Origin: Gossypium raimondii | Lineage: Eukaryota; Streptophyta; Magnoliopsida; Malvales; Malvaceae | Length of the DNA: 64,000 bases | Assembly: GCF_025698545.1 (NCBI RefSeq) | Contig: NC_068571.1 | Coordinates: forward strand, 49,757,733 to 49,821,732 | Reading direction: 5' to 3' | In this document: in pieces, positions 11,887 through 24,100 of the stretch | How positions within the stretch are numbered: position 1 is the first letter of the stretch | Layout of the letters: each line of letters starts with the position of its first letter | The notes under the pieces: model-generated | Told to the model about the DNA's origin: nothing | The model's input: only the letters and a program-made list of their open reading frames with translations | Database searches by the model: none | Position numbers and translations under genes: made by a program

Positions 11887-14800
11887 TTATATATCTTCGG
11901 AGTTGGTTGCATCAAATAGATCTTTGTCAGACCTGCAAATCTCCTTCATATCAGTAGAACATGGCAGAGTACTAATCCTATCCATATTCTCTGGATTTCC
12001 TGTCACAGCTATAGAATTAACCTTATCCATATCATCACCATTTATTTGGATAACTTCTGAATCAATCTGTAAACATGAGTTGTTTTCATAGAAGAAAACT
12101 TCCTCAGAAAGAGAGGAGTTGGACTTTAACCTAACCACATCACCATCCTGATGTTGAGCATCAGTATTCCTTCCTGTAGATGACTCAACTTTAAGTCCAG
12201 GAATTTCTGAATGCAAACTACCATTCAATGACAAGGACGGAGAAAGACTAGAAGTGATGGACTCATTTTCAGGTAGGCACTGAATTTGCTCCTTTGGACA
12301 ATGTTCAACTAAAGCTTTCATTGATTTCTGTTCATCATTCCCCTGAGTTCCTGAAGTTTTAAGACATGAGGGGCGTACAGAAACCCTGCACAAATAGTAT
12401 CCCTGTAAGGTCACTGACATAAAGCACTTGCAAAGATGATTACACATACAATAAAAGCAAAATTTTTTACAACCAAAATCCATGTATCCCTCCATTACCA
12501 ATTTAAAAGGGGCCAGTGATGCAGGAGTATCTAAATCTTAAAATCTCAATGGCTGCAATTTTATCTCAACAGGTAAATTCAGATCAAACATTCAAGATTT
12601 AGGGGGTTCTAATTAATACATGCTGCAAAGTAAATAAAAGCTTTGAACAGAAGAATGGGAGAAAGAAAAATGGCTTTAAGTGCCAGAATTTACCAAGGAA
12701 AAAGGTACCTGCTATATAAAAGCATATATGCAACCTGAGAAAGGACCTCTGCCAATTCAACCCTCATAACCTGGAGAAAGTGGCAGATCACATCAAGTTC
12801 ACAACAGAGAACTCAAGTAAACTTCTTTTTTTTTTTTTTCTGTCTACCACTTTGTAATGATGATTGAAGGCGAATGACACAGTGGTCTTGGCACAAAGAA
12901 AACTCCGCAGAGAGATTCTTTTAATAGGTACAAGACTCACAATCAGAAAAGGGAAATGGTGGTAAATGCACGTGTGTGCGTGTGAGAGAGAGAGAGGGAG
13001 TACCTTACAGTCATCAATTCTATACCAATTTCCATTGAAATCTTGGGTATAGCAGATGTAATGACCAAAAAAGGATGCATTTAACATATCCAAATGGACA
13101 ACAACTGCATAAAGTTTGTATACATTGGTATCATCTCCATCTCCACTCATGTAAGAGGTAAGATCTAATGTCTCAGGAAAGCTAACTCTTTTGTTGAGTT
13201 TCCCAAACCGGCCACTCTGCAAAGATTTTCAATAGAAATTTCAGTCATAAAAAAGGGTAAACTACACCCGAAGTCACTAAACTATTAGTAAGTGTACATT
13301 TTGGTCAACTTTAAAAAGTTACAAAATGATCTCTAAACTATTCAAAAAATTTCATTTAAGTTACTAGGTTGGTAAAGTCGATGTTGTATGGCCTTCTTTA
13401 TTCGCACTGCCTGCACTAATCGAACGCTCTCATCTCCTTCTCTTCTACAATTAAGTTTTTTTTTTCATGAAACAACTTTAAACATCACGAATCTACGAAC
13501 TAGAATTCAAACAACTTTTTTCTCCAATCTTTGACATTGACTGTTAGATCGACTTATATCTATGGTATGTTCTTCCACTTGTCAATGGGTACCAATCCAT
13601 TGTATCGATAGTTGAATCATTACTTGAAGCTAGCTGGACTTTCTAAAAAAAAAAAACTTAACAGCCCAGTGACTTAAATAAAAACTTTTGAATAATTTAA
13701 TGATCATTTTATAACTTTTAACATTGCGTGACCAAAATATAAATTTCCTAATAGTTTAGTGACTTTAGGTATAATTTACCCAAAAAAATCAATGATTCTA
13801 TTAACCAGCAAACGAAAAGAAGACAGTAAGCATCAACAAAGCAAACAAATAACATATGCAAGATGTAGGTAAGACCTCAAATCTTTTTAAGGCAATTGTA
13901 AGAATGTTAGGAGCCCATAGTATAGTAAGCCGCTTCCATGCCTTGACATAGTCATTGCAACTGAAAATAATAAACACCATAAACAAACCAAATAGGTACA
14001 CATCAATGTACAATAAAAGTATATAAAATGTAGCTTAAATTCCAGTCTCAATAATTTAAAACCATGCAAACTAAATTATACAGATCTTGAGAGCAAGTGA
14101 AGGGGAATGAATGATACCCATCACATTTGTACATATTTTCCCCATGAAGCCACTCTTTAACAGTGAATTGGTCAAGGCATTCCTCCAACGATGAAGCATC
14201 TCCATTAATTTCAACAGTTAAATCCATCATATTTTCACATTGATTTGAAATCTTATTGCAATTTGTACAAATCACCTGCAAGGTTATAACATGATGATAA
14301 AGCAATATAAATCAGGGTACAAACTTAAGCATTGAATAATACCAAGCAAGGTGATTTATATGAAGGATTATGGCAAAATCATCTGAAATATCCTTTAGGG
14401 TGTGCTTTGTTGGGTGGGAAAGTGGAAAGATGGGAGGAAGGAATGGAAAAGTGAAAAGAAAATAAATTTTGAGTGTGCTTCGTAGGGAAGGAAAGTGAGA
14501 GGAAAGAAAATTGAAGAGATGATCATTTTCCATCCAAATGCATAAAAACCAATATTTCCATTTTGAAATGATGAGAGGGGAGATGTGTATGTTACCTCAA
14601 AAATACGCACTTTTCAAATGTTTTATTTCTTTTCCTTTCCTTTTTCAACTCTGCCAAGCAATGGAGGTAAAAATAAAAATTACTTTTTCTTTCAATTTTT
14701 CCATCTCTCCTACCAAGCACACCTATGGAAAGAAAAAAAATATATTTTCCCTCATTCTATTTTTCTGCCCCTTCAATTTTCCATCTTTAGAAGAATGGAA

Positions 14801-17279
14801 AACATTATTTTTCTTTCCATAGGTGTCCTTGCCAGGAGAGATGAAAAAATGGATTCTATCCATTGCTTGGTAGAGTTGAAAACTGAAAGGAAAGATAATA
14901 AAACATTTAAAAAATGCATAATTTTGAACTAACATACGCATCTCTCATTTTCTCTCCTCTCATCTTTCCAATTTGGAAGAATTAGTTTTCATGCATTAGG
15001 ATGGAAAATGGTCATCCATCCTATTTTCTATCCTCCCACTTTTCTACTCAACCAAGCATACTCCAATTTTATTTTCCTTTCACTTTTCCACTCCCACCTC
15101 CCATCCCTCCTCTTTTCCTCCCAACCAAAAACACCCTTAATGTTAAGATGTTCAGACTCTGAACAAACGCTGGCCCAGTTAAGGAGCAACACTCTTATTC
15201 ACATTGAGTTTCCAATTCATATGGCTACTCTATTTTTTCTTCAGGAGGGGGGGAGATGGAGGAAACAGCCTAAATTAAGGAGCAAATTGAAAAAACACAA
15301 TGTTGCAGAACATTGTTTGCTGAATCCAAAGTTACAGTATCTCTATCAATACCAAATAACCAAAGTTCAATAGCAAAAGGGTGAAAATCAATTATTCTAA
15401 TCAATAGGTTACATCACCTGCGACTGTAGATGACCACCAAATATGTGCTGAATAAGGGTTGTCTCTTGAGAGCTACGATCAACTGCTTTTTCTCCACCAA
15501 ATTCATCAAGGCAGACTGATTGCATTGTATCAATAGCAAACCTGAAAAAAAGGCAATGTTAATTACAAATAAATCTAGAAGTCAACAACTTCCTCTTGTT
15601 AATTTCAAGATGTTAAAAGAGAATGCAATCAAATATGAGATGCTAACCTCATGAATTCATGAGCATCCTCCTGTCTTCCATAACCAAGATTACCTCCAAT
15701 ATTAGGCAACCTTGAGAGAATATTAGTTGGTGAAAATGGATGAAGACTTTGGCTTGATCTTTCAATGTGAATTTGAAGTTCGCACAGAAAGCACCAATCA
15801 TTACGTCTGCCTGGAAAGAAGAAATTACAATGAAGGTCAGGTGCTGTTCAACAACCTTGAGAGTAGCAGTTTTAGTTTCTAAATTTACACTCTTTCCGAT
15901 GCCCTTTCTCCAATAAGTAAGCAACAAGAGGCCGAGTAGAAGCAAGGCATTGCAGAACAACATTGGCAAAGCAACTGTAGGCAAAGGACAAACACGGAAA
16001 AATAAATAAAGATTAGAATAAGAAACATAAACTTATCCCGTCTAATAAAAAGTTCTAACAAATAACAATAATAATAAACAAAAGCTTGAACAAAAAGAAA
16101 TATAAGCATGGTAAATATGAACCTATTCCCACAATTTAAGAGTCCACGCGGAGGGAATCCTGGTTTCTCCCAGTTGAAAAGTTCTACAAACTCATTATAT
16201 GGGAAAAGAACCTGCAAAAAGGAGAAAAAAAAAAGAGGAGAAGAAGAAGAAGAAGAAGAAAGAATGCGTTTTAAATTTACTTCTATTGGTTTTAAAATGG
16301 GTCAAAGGATTAACCTCTGTCGGCTTCTTGCTGATTGTAGAGGTTCCGCGGGCAGGAACCAAAGCAACTCCTGAAAATGATTTTGTGTTAGCAGTCTGTG
16401 CTGAATTTACTTTGCACTTTGTCTTATGCCCGTCTTTCCAGTGCACCTTCTGGCAAGTTAAGGAACTGAAAAAGAAAGTAAAAGTAATGAGATCAAACCA
16501 TTCAAATGATGAATACATAAATTAAGAAATTAGTAAATCATCGTTCACTACCACGCTAATGGAGAATTCTAGTTTTATTATATTGGACAACAAATGCAAA
16601 TTTTGAAGTCAAGGATCATTGAGATTAAGAGGCTTTTCGATAACTCATGCAAATAGGACTAGAAATATGGCATCTTTCCGTAGAATTGACTAATAGGTGA
16701 TCAAAGTATCGACATTGAACTTTCAAGGCTTCTAATTTATACACACCATTAGTGTTGAATAAGTCCAGATTCTATAAGCAAAAAAATCCAGGAAACCCCA
16801 ATATGGTAGCAAAAACAATTCTTTCTATATTCTGACCTATAAATAAGAAAATACCAAATGGTTATTTTATTTTAAGAAAAGAGAAGTAAATTAAAAAGCA
16901 TAAAACTTGCAACTTAATAGAAGAAAAAAAACATTCCTAATTTAATTTTCGTTATCTCGAAAAGCAAAAGAAACTTCAGCTATAACAATAATGAAAAACA
17001 GCAGTAATCATCGCAAAAAAAAAAAACCCAAAATATTTGGGGGGGGGGGGGAAGCGTTATGTACCAATAACGAACAGATTTACACCGCGAGCACTTCTTG
17101 GAGGCGGGATTGGAACAAACGGCGCAAGTAGAGACGTCGTTGTCGATGGGGATGGAAGGCATTATTTGTTGACGATCGAAATTGGCGTCCACTCCGAAGT
17201 ATTTCGAGGCCGTATTTTTTATCAGGTGAAGAGCCCCAAAGCCAATATAAAAAGCGTGAATAAATTGCAGGATATGCAA
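11887..17279 (-). CDS. UBP18/19: Ubiquitin carboxyl-terminal hydrolase with MYND finger (UBP18/19 type)
   Basis: Cysteine protease that removes ubiquitin from substrates; UBP15-19 family members carry an N-terminal MYND zinc finger. Exons on the minus strand: 17065-17279, 16315-16465, 16211-16123, 15889-15974, 15648-15810, 15418-15541, 14118-14275, 13876-13960, 13004-13216, 12709-12770, 11887-12385. They sum to 1845 nt in frame, about 614 residues. A hydrophobic N-terminal segment precedes [13 protein letters not shown]. The MYND cysteines read CAVC...CSRC...YCSLTC...HKTKC. The Cys box is [15 protein letters not shown], split between exons 3 and 4. Zinc-binding pairs CTNC and CDGC follow, then QEDAHEF and the His box [11 protein letters not shown] serine-rich tail ends at TAA. 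No in-frame ATG exists at the head of exon 1: the frame from 17279 opens on TTG below a stop. The first in-frame ATG is at 17162. An out-of-frame ATG CAC GTG at 17299 may be the old start. Confidence 0.85.
13255..13781. mobile_element. MULE-like foldback MITE in UBP intron 8
   Basis: A 527-bp element with ends GGGTAAACTACACCCGAAG and, in reverse complement, GGGTAAATTATACCTAAAG. Each end is followed by GTCACTAAACTATTAG, so the inverted repeats run for tens of bases. It is flanked by A-runs that hide the exact duplication. A diverged full-length copy is at 63171. It is spliced out with the intron, so the protein is unaffected. Confidence 0.8.
14398..15136. mobile_element. Tourist-like foldback element in UBP intron 6
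   Basis: A 739-bp element with ends GGGTGTGCTTTGTTGGGTGG and, in reverse complement, GGGTGTTTTTGGTTGGGAGG. It is flanked by a perfect TTA duplication (14395-14397, 15137-15139). Both arms continue with GGAAAAGTGAAAxGAAAATAAA-type sequence, and the middle is a further set of inverted copies. A 3-bp TTA duplication and GGG...CCC ends fit PIF/Harbinger. Open frames in it are chance products of purine-rich DNA. Confidence 0.8.
16234..16262. repeat. Purine-rich (GAA)n tract in UBP intron 2
   Basis: On the minus strand this is a TTC/TTTTC polypyrimidine run leading into the exon 3 acceptor at 16212. It probably serves as an unusually long splice-acceptor pyrimidine tract. Confidence 0.75.
17039..17051. 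repeat. G13 homopolymer beside the UBP exon 1 donor
   Basis: Thirteen G in a row on the plus strand (C13 on the gene's strand), starting 13 bp inside intron 1 of the ubiquitin protease gene. Confidence 0.9.
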
Positions 17280-17299
17280 ATTTATTTAAACACGTGCAT

Positions 17300-18064
17300 C
17301 TGCACGGTTGCTAGTTTTTCTTCATCGAATTTTTTAATACCAACATAAACTTCATTACTGAATTGTAATTCTGTTATTGAATTTACTCTTACTCAACCCC
17401 AAAAGGGTTTAAGATGAATTTGAATAAAAAACTTTCCAAAATACAAAATTAGCAAAATCCAACTTTTATAAAAACAACAATATCAGCAGCGGGGTTAATT
17501 TCTATAGTGTGAGCTTTTCCTTTTCGTGTTATAATTAGCAAAGGAAGGTATCTTATGAAACAATGCCAAGACCCAGACGCTGAAACCCTCTTCGCTCTAT
17601 TTAACTTATGCCTAGTTTCATGCCGTTTTTGAGGTCAAGGCAGTTAGCCCTTCACTTTCATAGGTATAGTTTCGGATCAGGTAAGTTTAAATAGTAAAAA
17701 TTATTATTTATTTAGTTAATTAAATATTAAAATAATTATTAATATTTCATAATTAATAATTTTAAATAAATAATTTTATTTATTAATTAATTAACAGATT
17801 AAAATTATTCGACTAAAAAAATTTAAATCTGACCATATAATAAATAAACATTGAAGGGAAAAGAAAAACAAAATGACTTTGATTTATATGTTAGATCCGC
17901 TCATAACTCCAACCAGGAATCCCTTTGTGTGATTTTATACTTTTAGGAATAGAATATATAAATATCGTTGAATCTCTAAAAAAAGTTTAACTTAGCATTG
18001 GTTAAAGAAGAAATGCATATTAAAGAATAGTAACATGTTGGATATAAGTAATAATGTTTGGGAT
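17300..18064. other. AT-rich intergenic DNA upstream of UBP
   Basis: Presumed promoter side of the ubiquitin protease gene. No clear TATA box, ORF or repeat was recognised. The stretch 17690-17800 is dominated by short AATTA-type palindromes. Confidence 0.4.
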
Positions 18065-18730
18065 TGACAAATGTCTTATACTACAGAATTTAAAAGTTAA
18101 TTAAGGAACAATTAGTAAAACGAGAGTTTTAGGGAGATTAATAAAACCGTAAGTTTTGAGGATCAATGAAATGGGGCATTTTGTTGGGAGTTAAGGGTTT
18201 AGTGATACGGTGCATTTCATTCGGCTGAGTAACAACCTTTGGTAACAACCTAACAATCCGTTGTAATTGCATTTTTGATTGGCTCTTAAAACCAATTGAA
18301 AAATTTATGCTTCTTGAAGTAATAACCCAGTTAAAATTCGGTTTCTTTTTCTCTTCTCTCTTTCCTCTCATTTCCCCTCCTTCCTATACATTTTTTGTTT
18401 TGTAACCATTGCTATAGAATTTAAAAGTTAGTTAAGAATCAATTAGTAGCAAGTTAGTAAAATGAAAAGTTTTAGAGAAATTAATGAAACAAGTGTTTTG
18501 TTAGGAGTCCTGACTAAGTAACAACCTAACAGTCCATCGTAATTGCCATTTCTGATTGGCTCTTAAAACCAATTGGAAAAGGTTATGATTCTTCAAGTAG
18601 CAAACCAGTCAAAATTCAATTTATTTTTCTCTCTTCTCTCTTTCCCCTTGTTTGCCCTTTTTCCTCTTGTACATTTTCTGTTCTAGCTCTCCTTATATAG
18701 GCAAGCCCACTTTGATCCAACGATTGCAAA
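18065..18730. repeat. Direct duplication of an LTR-like segment (about 340 bp, two copies)
   Basis: Copy one (about 18075-18410) and copy two (about 18412-18725) share AGAATTTAAAAGTTA, TTGATTGGCTCTTAAAACCA, CAATTG and a pyrimidine-rich TTCTCTTCTCTCTTTCC run in the same order. The second copy continues into CTCCTTATATAGGCAAGCCC, which looks like a TATA box followed by a transcript start. This resembles U3 sequence of a copia-type LTR, with two partial units side by side. No element body follows, so it is a relic. Confidence 0.55.
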
Positions 18731-19370
18731 TGATCTCAATGGATGATCTAGATCAAATTCTATAACATTCCCGCCTCACCCTATTAAATGCTATATGATG
18801 GTGGATTATTTTAGAGCTCCCAAAACATTCTATTTGATTCTACTAAGATTCAGCCTCTGTCAGACTTCTAGAGTATGAAGCACTCTAACAACCTCATGGC
18901 TTAGTTGTCTTTTGTTTGCTCGGTTTCGGACCTAATGAGGCCTTGCTCACCCGCGTATTGTAACACAAGAAAGGTGTAAACCACAAGTCTAGTTTCTCAA
19001 GCTTGCTTGCTGGATTGAGCCAAGTGAGTAGCACTGAAAGGGTTTGAAAAATGCTTAAAATGACATACTAAAGGGTCCAATAAATAGGACCAAGCCAACA
19101 AGATCCAAAAAATATCCAAAAGGCTCAAATTAACCCTTCAATTGCTATAAGCTCTACAAGCCTAGAGCTATTGGGGTTGGACTTAGTACTAGGATAAAAA
19201 ACCCTAATAGTATCAACAAGGAAAGGCTAAGGGAGCTTCACAATAACTCCAACGTACGAGTTTAACCCTAAATCTTGGTGGCACATGGTGAATGTCAACA
19301 AAATGGTGCTGGTGGTTGGCGAGGACTCATTAGCAAACTAAAAGCCAATGGTCATTGATAAGAGAGACAA
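18731..19370. other. Unassigned spacer ahead of the DELLA-motif ORF
   Basis: No ORF of note. The composition is less AT-rich than the surroundings and the style suggests transcribed retroelement sequence. It may be the continuation of the LTR-like block just before it. Confidence 0.3.
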
Positions 19371-19580
19371 ATGAGAGCACTAGTAGTTCAATTAAAGGAA
19401 AATGATGAGAAAGTCAATGGTATGGATGAGCTCTTAGCCATTTGGGGTTATAGAGTTCGGTCTCCAGACATGGTTGATTTGACTCAAAAGTTGGAAATGT
19501 TGATTATGGAAACTGCTAAAGAAGGCAGGATTAAAAATGGTTTAAGGAATTTGGAGTTTCTAACTTGGTTAAGGATTTAG
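19371..19580 (+). pseudogene. Orphan DELLA-motif fragment (truncated DELLA/GRAS-type protein)
   Basis: A 69-codon ORF starting with ATG. Residues 17-51 read as a DELLA domain: GMDELLAIWGYRVRS then PDMVDLTQKLEMLIM. This matches the [27 protein letters not shown] region through which gibberellin-repressor proteins bind the receptor GID1. The later TVHYNP motif and the whole GRAS domain are missing. After ETAKEG the sequence turns unrelated and stops. The 16 residues before the motif do not match a normal DELLA N-terminus. Most likely it is a gene fragment moved by a transposon. A functional short peptide that binds GID1 is possible but unproven. The motif call is strong; the functional reading is speculative. 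Confidence 0.75.
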
Positions 19581-19799
19581 AGGGATTTTTTTAGTTTAAA
19601 GATTGACAATAACCATAAGTATTTAACAAATTCACCTCGACTTTAATTTTTCATTCACATTAGTGTTTGAAATGCCAAATTGCCAACTTGGCAGCAAAAA
19701 TCAATAGAAGGTACCATCTTTCTATTTTTATAATGTAAGGGATCATTTCGCAAGTTTTTCAAATAAATGGACTGAAATGCAATATGAGTAAGATACTTT

Positions 19800-20129
19800 T
19801 TATCTCGATAGCCTTCCTTTGGATAAACAAATACTTGTGGAAAGATTTTTTTGATTTTTTTTTTGAGATTTTATACTACTCTTACGAACCCCAAAACTTT
19901 TTTGTTTTGTGTACTTAGTATAGTACCCTAAAGCCTCTTCCAACGATTGAAATTTCATTCCTATAAATGGTTGAAGAGACTCTTGATTCATATCTTTCTT
20001 TATCTTGTCTTCATCATGATTTTTATCATTCAAATCTTGAGAAACATAGTCTTGATTATTTCCATTAAAATTCGATTCATTACCTGGAAATGTAATCATC
20101 ATAAACTTGTAACAACTTTTTTTTATCAA
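19800..20129 (-). pseudogene. FAR1/FRS-type DNA-binding-domain fragment
   Basis: A minus-strand frame of 109 codons. An acidic Asn/Asp-rich leader is followed by PFIGMKFQSLEEALGYYTKY and then KSFGVRKSSIK. This is the start of the FAR1 zinc-finger-like DNA-binding domain of FHY3/FAR1-related proteins, which derive from MULE transposases. The domain breaks down after the basic stretch (poly-Lys/Asn, then CLSKGRLSR) and ends at a stop. No MULE transposase or SWIM domain follows. The ORF's opening Met precedes any conserved sequence. I read it as a decayed fragment of a FAR1-like gene. Confidence 0.7.
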
Positions 20130-21136
20130 TTAGTAAAATAAAACCTAAATTACACATCAAAATTTCATACTAAAGAAAACAAGCACATGATTTCATCGAT
20201 CTTATTTTTACCCGCGGGATAATTGTGTTCTTGCTCAAAGTAGCAGGGCAAAATTTGGGAGTTGCGACCATGGCAATATATGAAAGTAATAACATCAAAT
20301 CATTGTGCAAGACTAATTTTTTAAATTGTATATGGTTTGAGGCAAGACAACTGATTGCAAATAATTTTCTTATATTTCATCTAGTTTTAAATAATTTTAT
20401 ATTTCAGTCAAATGAATCAAATAAAATAACATATCTAATATTTTTTCCATAATCTTACATTCCCTAATTTTATTACCAAAATAATTTTACATTCCTTAAA
20501 CCATATGCTCGTATAATTATCATTAATGCTTGGTAGATATTTTTCGATAGATTCTTTTTTGTGACTAAAGTATTTTTAATATCCTTTTTAGAATAAGATA
20601 ATTTTCGTGGGGTTGAGGCTCTCTCTCCAACAATATCATTTTTAAAAGGGTAAATTATCAAAATAGTCACTTTTATTTGTCTTAGGTTACATTTTAGGCA
20701 CTTATATTTGAAATGTTACGTTTTAGTCACTTACGTTATCGTGTTGTAATATTTTAGTCACTGAGCGTTAATTGTTATTAACGGTGTAATGGTAAGCTGA
20801 CGTGACACATTAGATCATCATTTCAAATGAAATTTTTTTAGATTAAATTATACAATTAGTCTATATTTTTTTTTCGTTTTGAGTAATTTAATTTTTTCTT
20901 TTATATTTAAAAAAAATATTTTTTCCCATTTTCTTCTCCTTCTCCCTCTATTTTCTTCTATTCTCCATTTTTTTAACGTAATTTTTCTATATTTTCCATT
21001 TGTTAAAACTAGCCCTTATACTTTTTTTTGAACAATTTATTTTTTTATTTTCCTTTTCTTCTTTCCTTTTATTTTTCTCTCTTCTCATATTCTTCATTGC
21101 AGAAACATAATTTTTGCCCACCAAAGAAACTAAGTC

Positions 21137-24100
21137 TGTAACACCCCTTACCCGTATCTAATGTCGGAACAGGGTACGAGGCGTTACCGGACTTAAAATT
21201 TCTTGAACATATAAAACCGGGTCATAAAATTTCGTCAACATGTATCATACTATAATTGGACATCCGAATATCCAATTTTACATACACATTCTCATACACA
21301 TCGTCATTCATGAAGTCATTTATAAACCACCTCCACAACATTCAATTATGCAATTACCACATACATGAATAATCACATCATAGGCGTATAACAACCATCA
21401 ATATTGGCCATCTCCAAATAGCCTTAATCAAAAAGAACATTTATTAAATAAGGGCCAACATTTTAGGCCATAAGAAATATGACATATATGACAAAACGAC
21501 CAAGCCTACTATACATGCCATAACCCAAAAATTAATGTATCTAGATATACCAACTGTTCCAATTGATAGTGTGAGCGAATCTCCAACATCCACCGATCCC
21601 CGAGCTAACTTGGCGATACTATAAGGCAAAGGAAAAGAGAGGGGAAATAAGCATAAATGCTTAGTAAGTTCATATGAAAATAATAAGAAATTAATAAACT
21701 TGTGTGGACAAATCCTTGAAATAATTTCTTAAGATAATATAATCATTTTATCACATGCTTACACCTTATTACTAATGTTCACATTAATTTGTCTACTTGA
21801 GTCACTGTCACTAAATTATTTATTTCTTGAAATACAGAGCTCCGAATGAAGAACCGTTAATTTTCTCTGAAACTAGACTCACATAATTTCTTACCATAAA
21901 AATTTCAGAATTTTTGGTCCAGCCAATTACTACAGTTTATTCATTAAAGATTCCCCTATTTCACTGCTCGATAGCTCTGACCCCCCATTCACTAAAAATT
22001 AATTATCTCTTTGCACAGAATTCAAAGCATGTAAATTACAAACCATAATTATTTTTGTACAGTTTTTAGTAATTTCCCAAATTTGGAATAGGGGATTTCA
22101 AATTTATTCTGTCCCTGTCTCACTAGAATTCAAATATCTCAAAATATATAACTCTTTTGCTTACTTTGTTTCCTTTATATGAAAATAGACTCATTCAGCT
22201 TTAATTTCATATCTCATACAACCTCTAATTCAATTCCCACCATTTTTGGTGATTTTTCAAAATCACGCAATTGTTTCTGCCCTAAACTGTTTTGTTGTTA
22301 AATTTACTCATTCTTAATTTCAATGTTTCATTTCATCGTGCCAAAGGGTTGATTAAAGATCGAACACATTGTTTGTAACATATATTTTCACTTAATTAGT
22401 TTTCTGATAAACACTTCGAAATAATCTCAGTTACACGGTGGATCAACACATAGCACCAACCTTATAGTCAATAGTACTCGGTGAAATCAGCACATAGCAA
22501 CCACCTTTATACTTAATGGTACCAGGTGAATTCAGCACATAGCAATCACTTATATAACCATTGGTATCCGGTGAAATCAGCACATAACAATCACCTTTAT
22601 ACTCAATGGTACCGGGTGAATTCAGCACATAACAATCACTTATATAACCATTGGTATCCGGTGAAATCAACACATAGCAATCACCTTTATTTTCATTAAT
22701 ATCCGGTGCAATCAGCACATAGCATCCACCTATATTTCCAACGATATCCGATCCATTCCGAAGGTTCAACCATAAATTCTCACTTTTTTTAAACATTTTT
22801 CCAACTCTTCCATATTCAACCGTAATTCATAATTCACCTAAATTAATTATTCCATATTCAATCATATCTCATAAAAATGTTAAAACGTAAGTAAAAACAA
22901 GGAATTAATCACATACAAACTTACTCGTTTGCATCCTTATCAATAATGCATCATAATCTGAGCACATTATTTATGAGTCTCATATATATACCTGTGCCTA
23001 GTCATAATACTCACATATCCTACTCTTACTTATCTTGAGCATACTTCTTGAATTTCCCGTTGAACTACTTGTAATATTAGTGATGTTCGGGATATATCGT
23101 ACACCTGGTAGGACGGCAATGGCATATGCCAGATATGGTCTTACATGAGATCACATATCGGTGCCGATGCCATGTCCCAAACATGGTCTTACACTGGCAC
23201 ACTCACTGTCATGGTCCAACCATGGTCTTTTTCGTCAATTCATCACAAGTTGTAGTACAAATGTATTTGACCCTGCATTTCTCACAATTGATCCTTCAAT
23301 CTAATCTCGTACTTGCATAAAGTCATGATTAAATAACAAATATATATATAAAATAATACATCATCTCAATTCAAATTTAATAATTGATCACTATAGACTA
23401 ACCATATGAACTTACTTCAACGCGAATCGATCATTTTGATTGATATTTCCCCGTACTTGGTCCAAATCTCGATTTCTTTGATCTAAAATGTCACATTTCA
23501 CTTAATTATCACTCACATTACTCATTTTAATACAAAAATCATACTACGGAAAATTTATAATTTTTCCCCTAAACTTTCTCATAATTACAATTTTACCCCT
23601 AGGCTCGTAATATGATTTTTATTCAATTTCCATAACATTCAAGGTCAGCCGAACCTTTTTCTCTTCTAAAGCAACCTCAAATTCTTATTATTTCACACTT
23701 TTAGGAGCATTTACAACTTTTACTAATCAACCCGTTTTAACCATTTTCAACGAAAATCACTTAGCAAAAATCATTCTCCTAACCTCGTGCACCCTTATTC
23801 TACCATTAAACATCAAAATGCACAAATATCTAGCATGGGTCAATTTTTAAACTTCATTTTTCGTGCAATTAAATGGTAAAAATCGAAAGGTTAAGCTTCT
23901 AGGATCTCAAAAATACGAAAAACATTAAAAACGGGGCTCAAATGCACTTACAATTGAACTTTGAAAAGGCTTGAAACCCTAGCCATGCTTTTCAAAAATT
24001 TCGGCAGCATGGAGAAGAGAATGAGCAGATTTTTGGGTTTCAATTGTCTTTTATGCCTTAAAACACTCAAATGACAAAAATGCTCTTTTTACTAAACCTT

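Noticed and set aside
14538-14941. Cluster of Phe- and Lys-rich ORFs on both strands
   Set aside because: All lie in a foldback MITE of polypurine/polypyrimidine DNA inside a UBP intron.
22443-22796. Minus-strand ORF with repeated GDCYVLISPDTNGYI units that looks like a repeat protein
   Set aside because: It is the translation of the minisatellite inside solo LTR copy A; the matching place in copy B has no such ORF.
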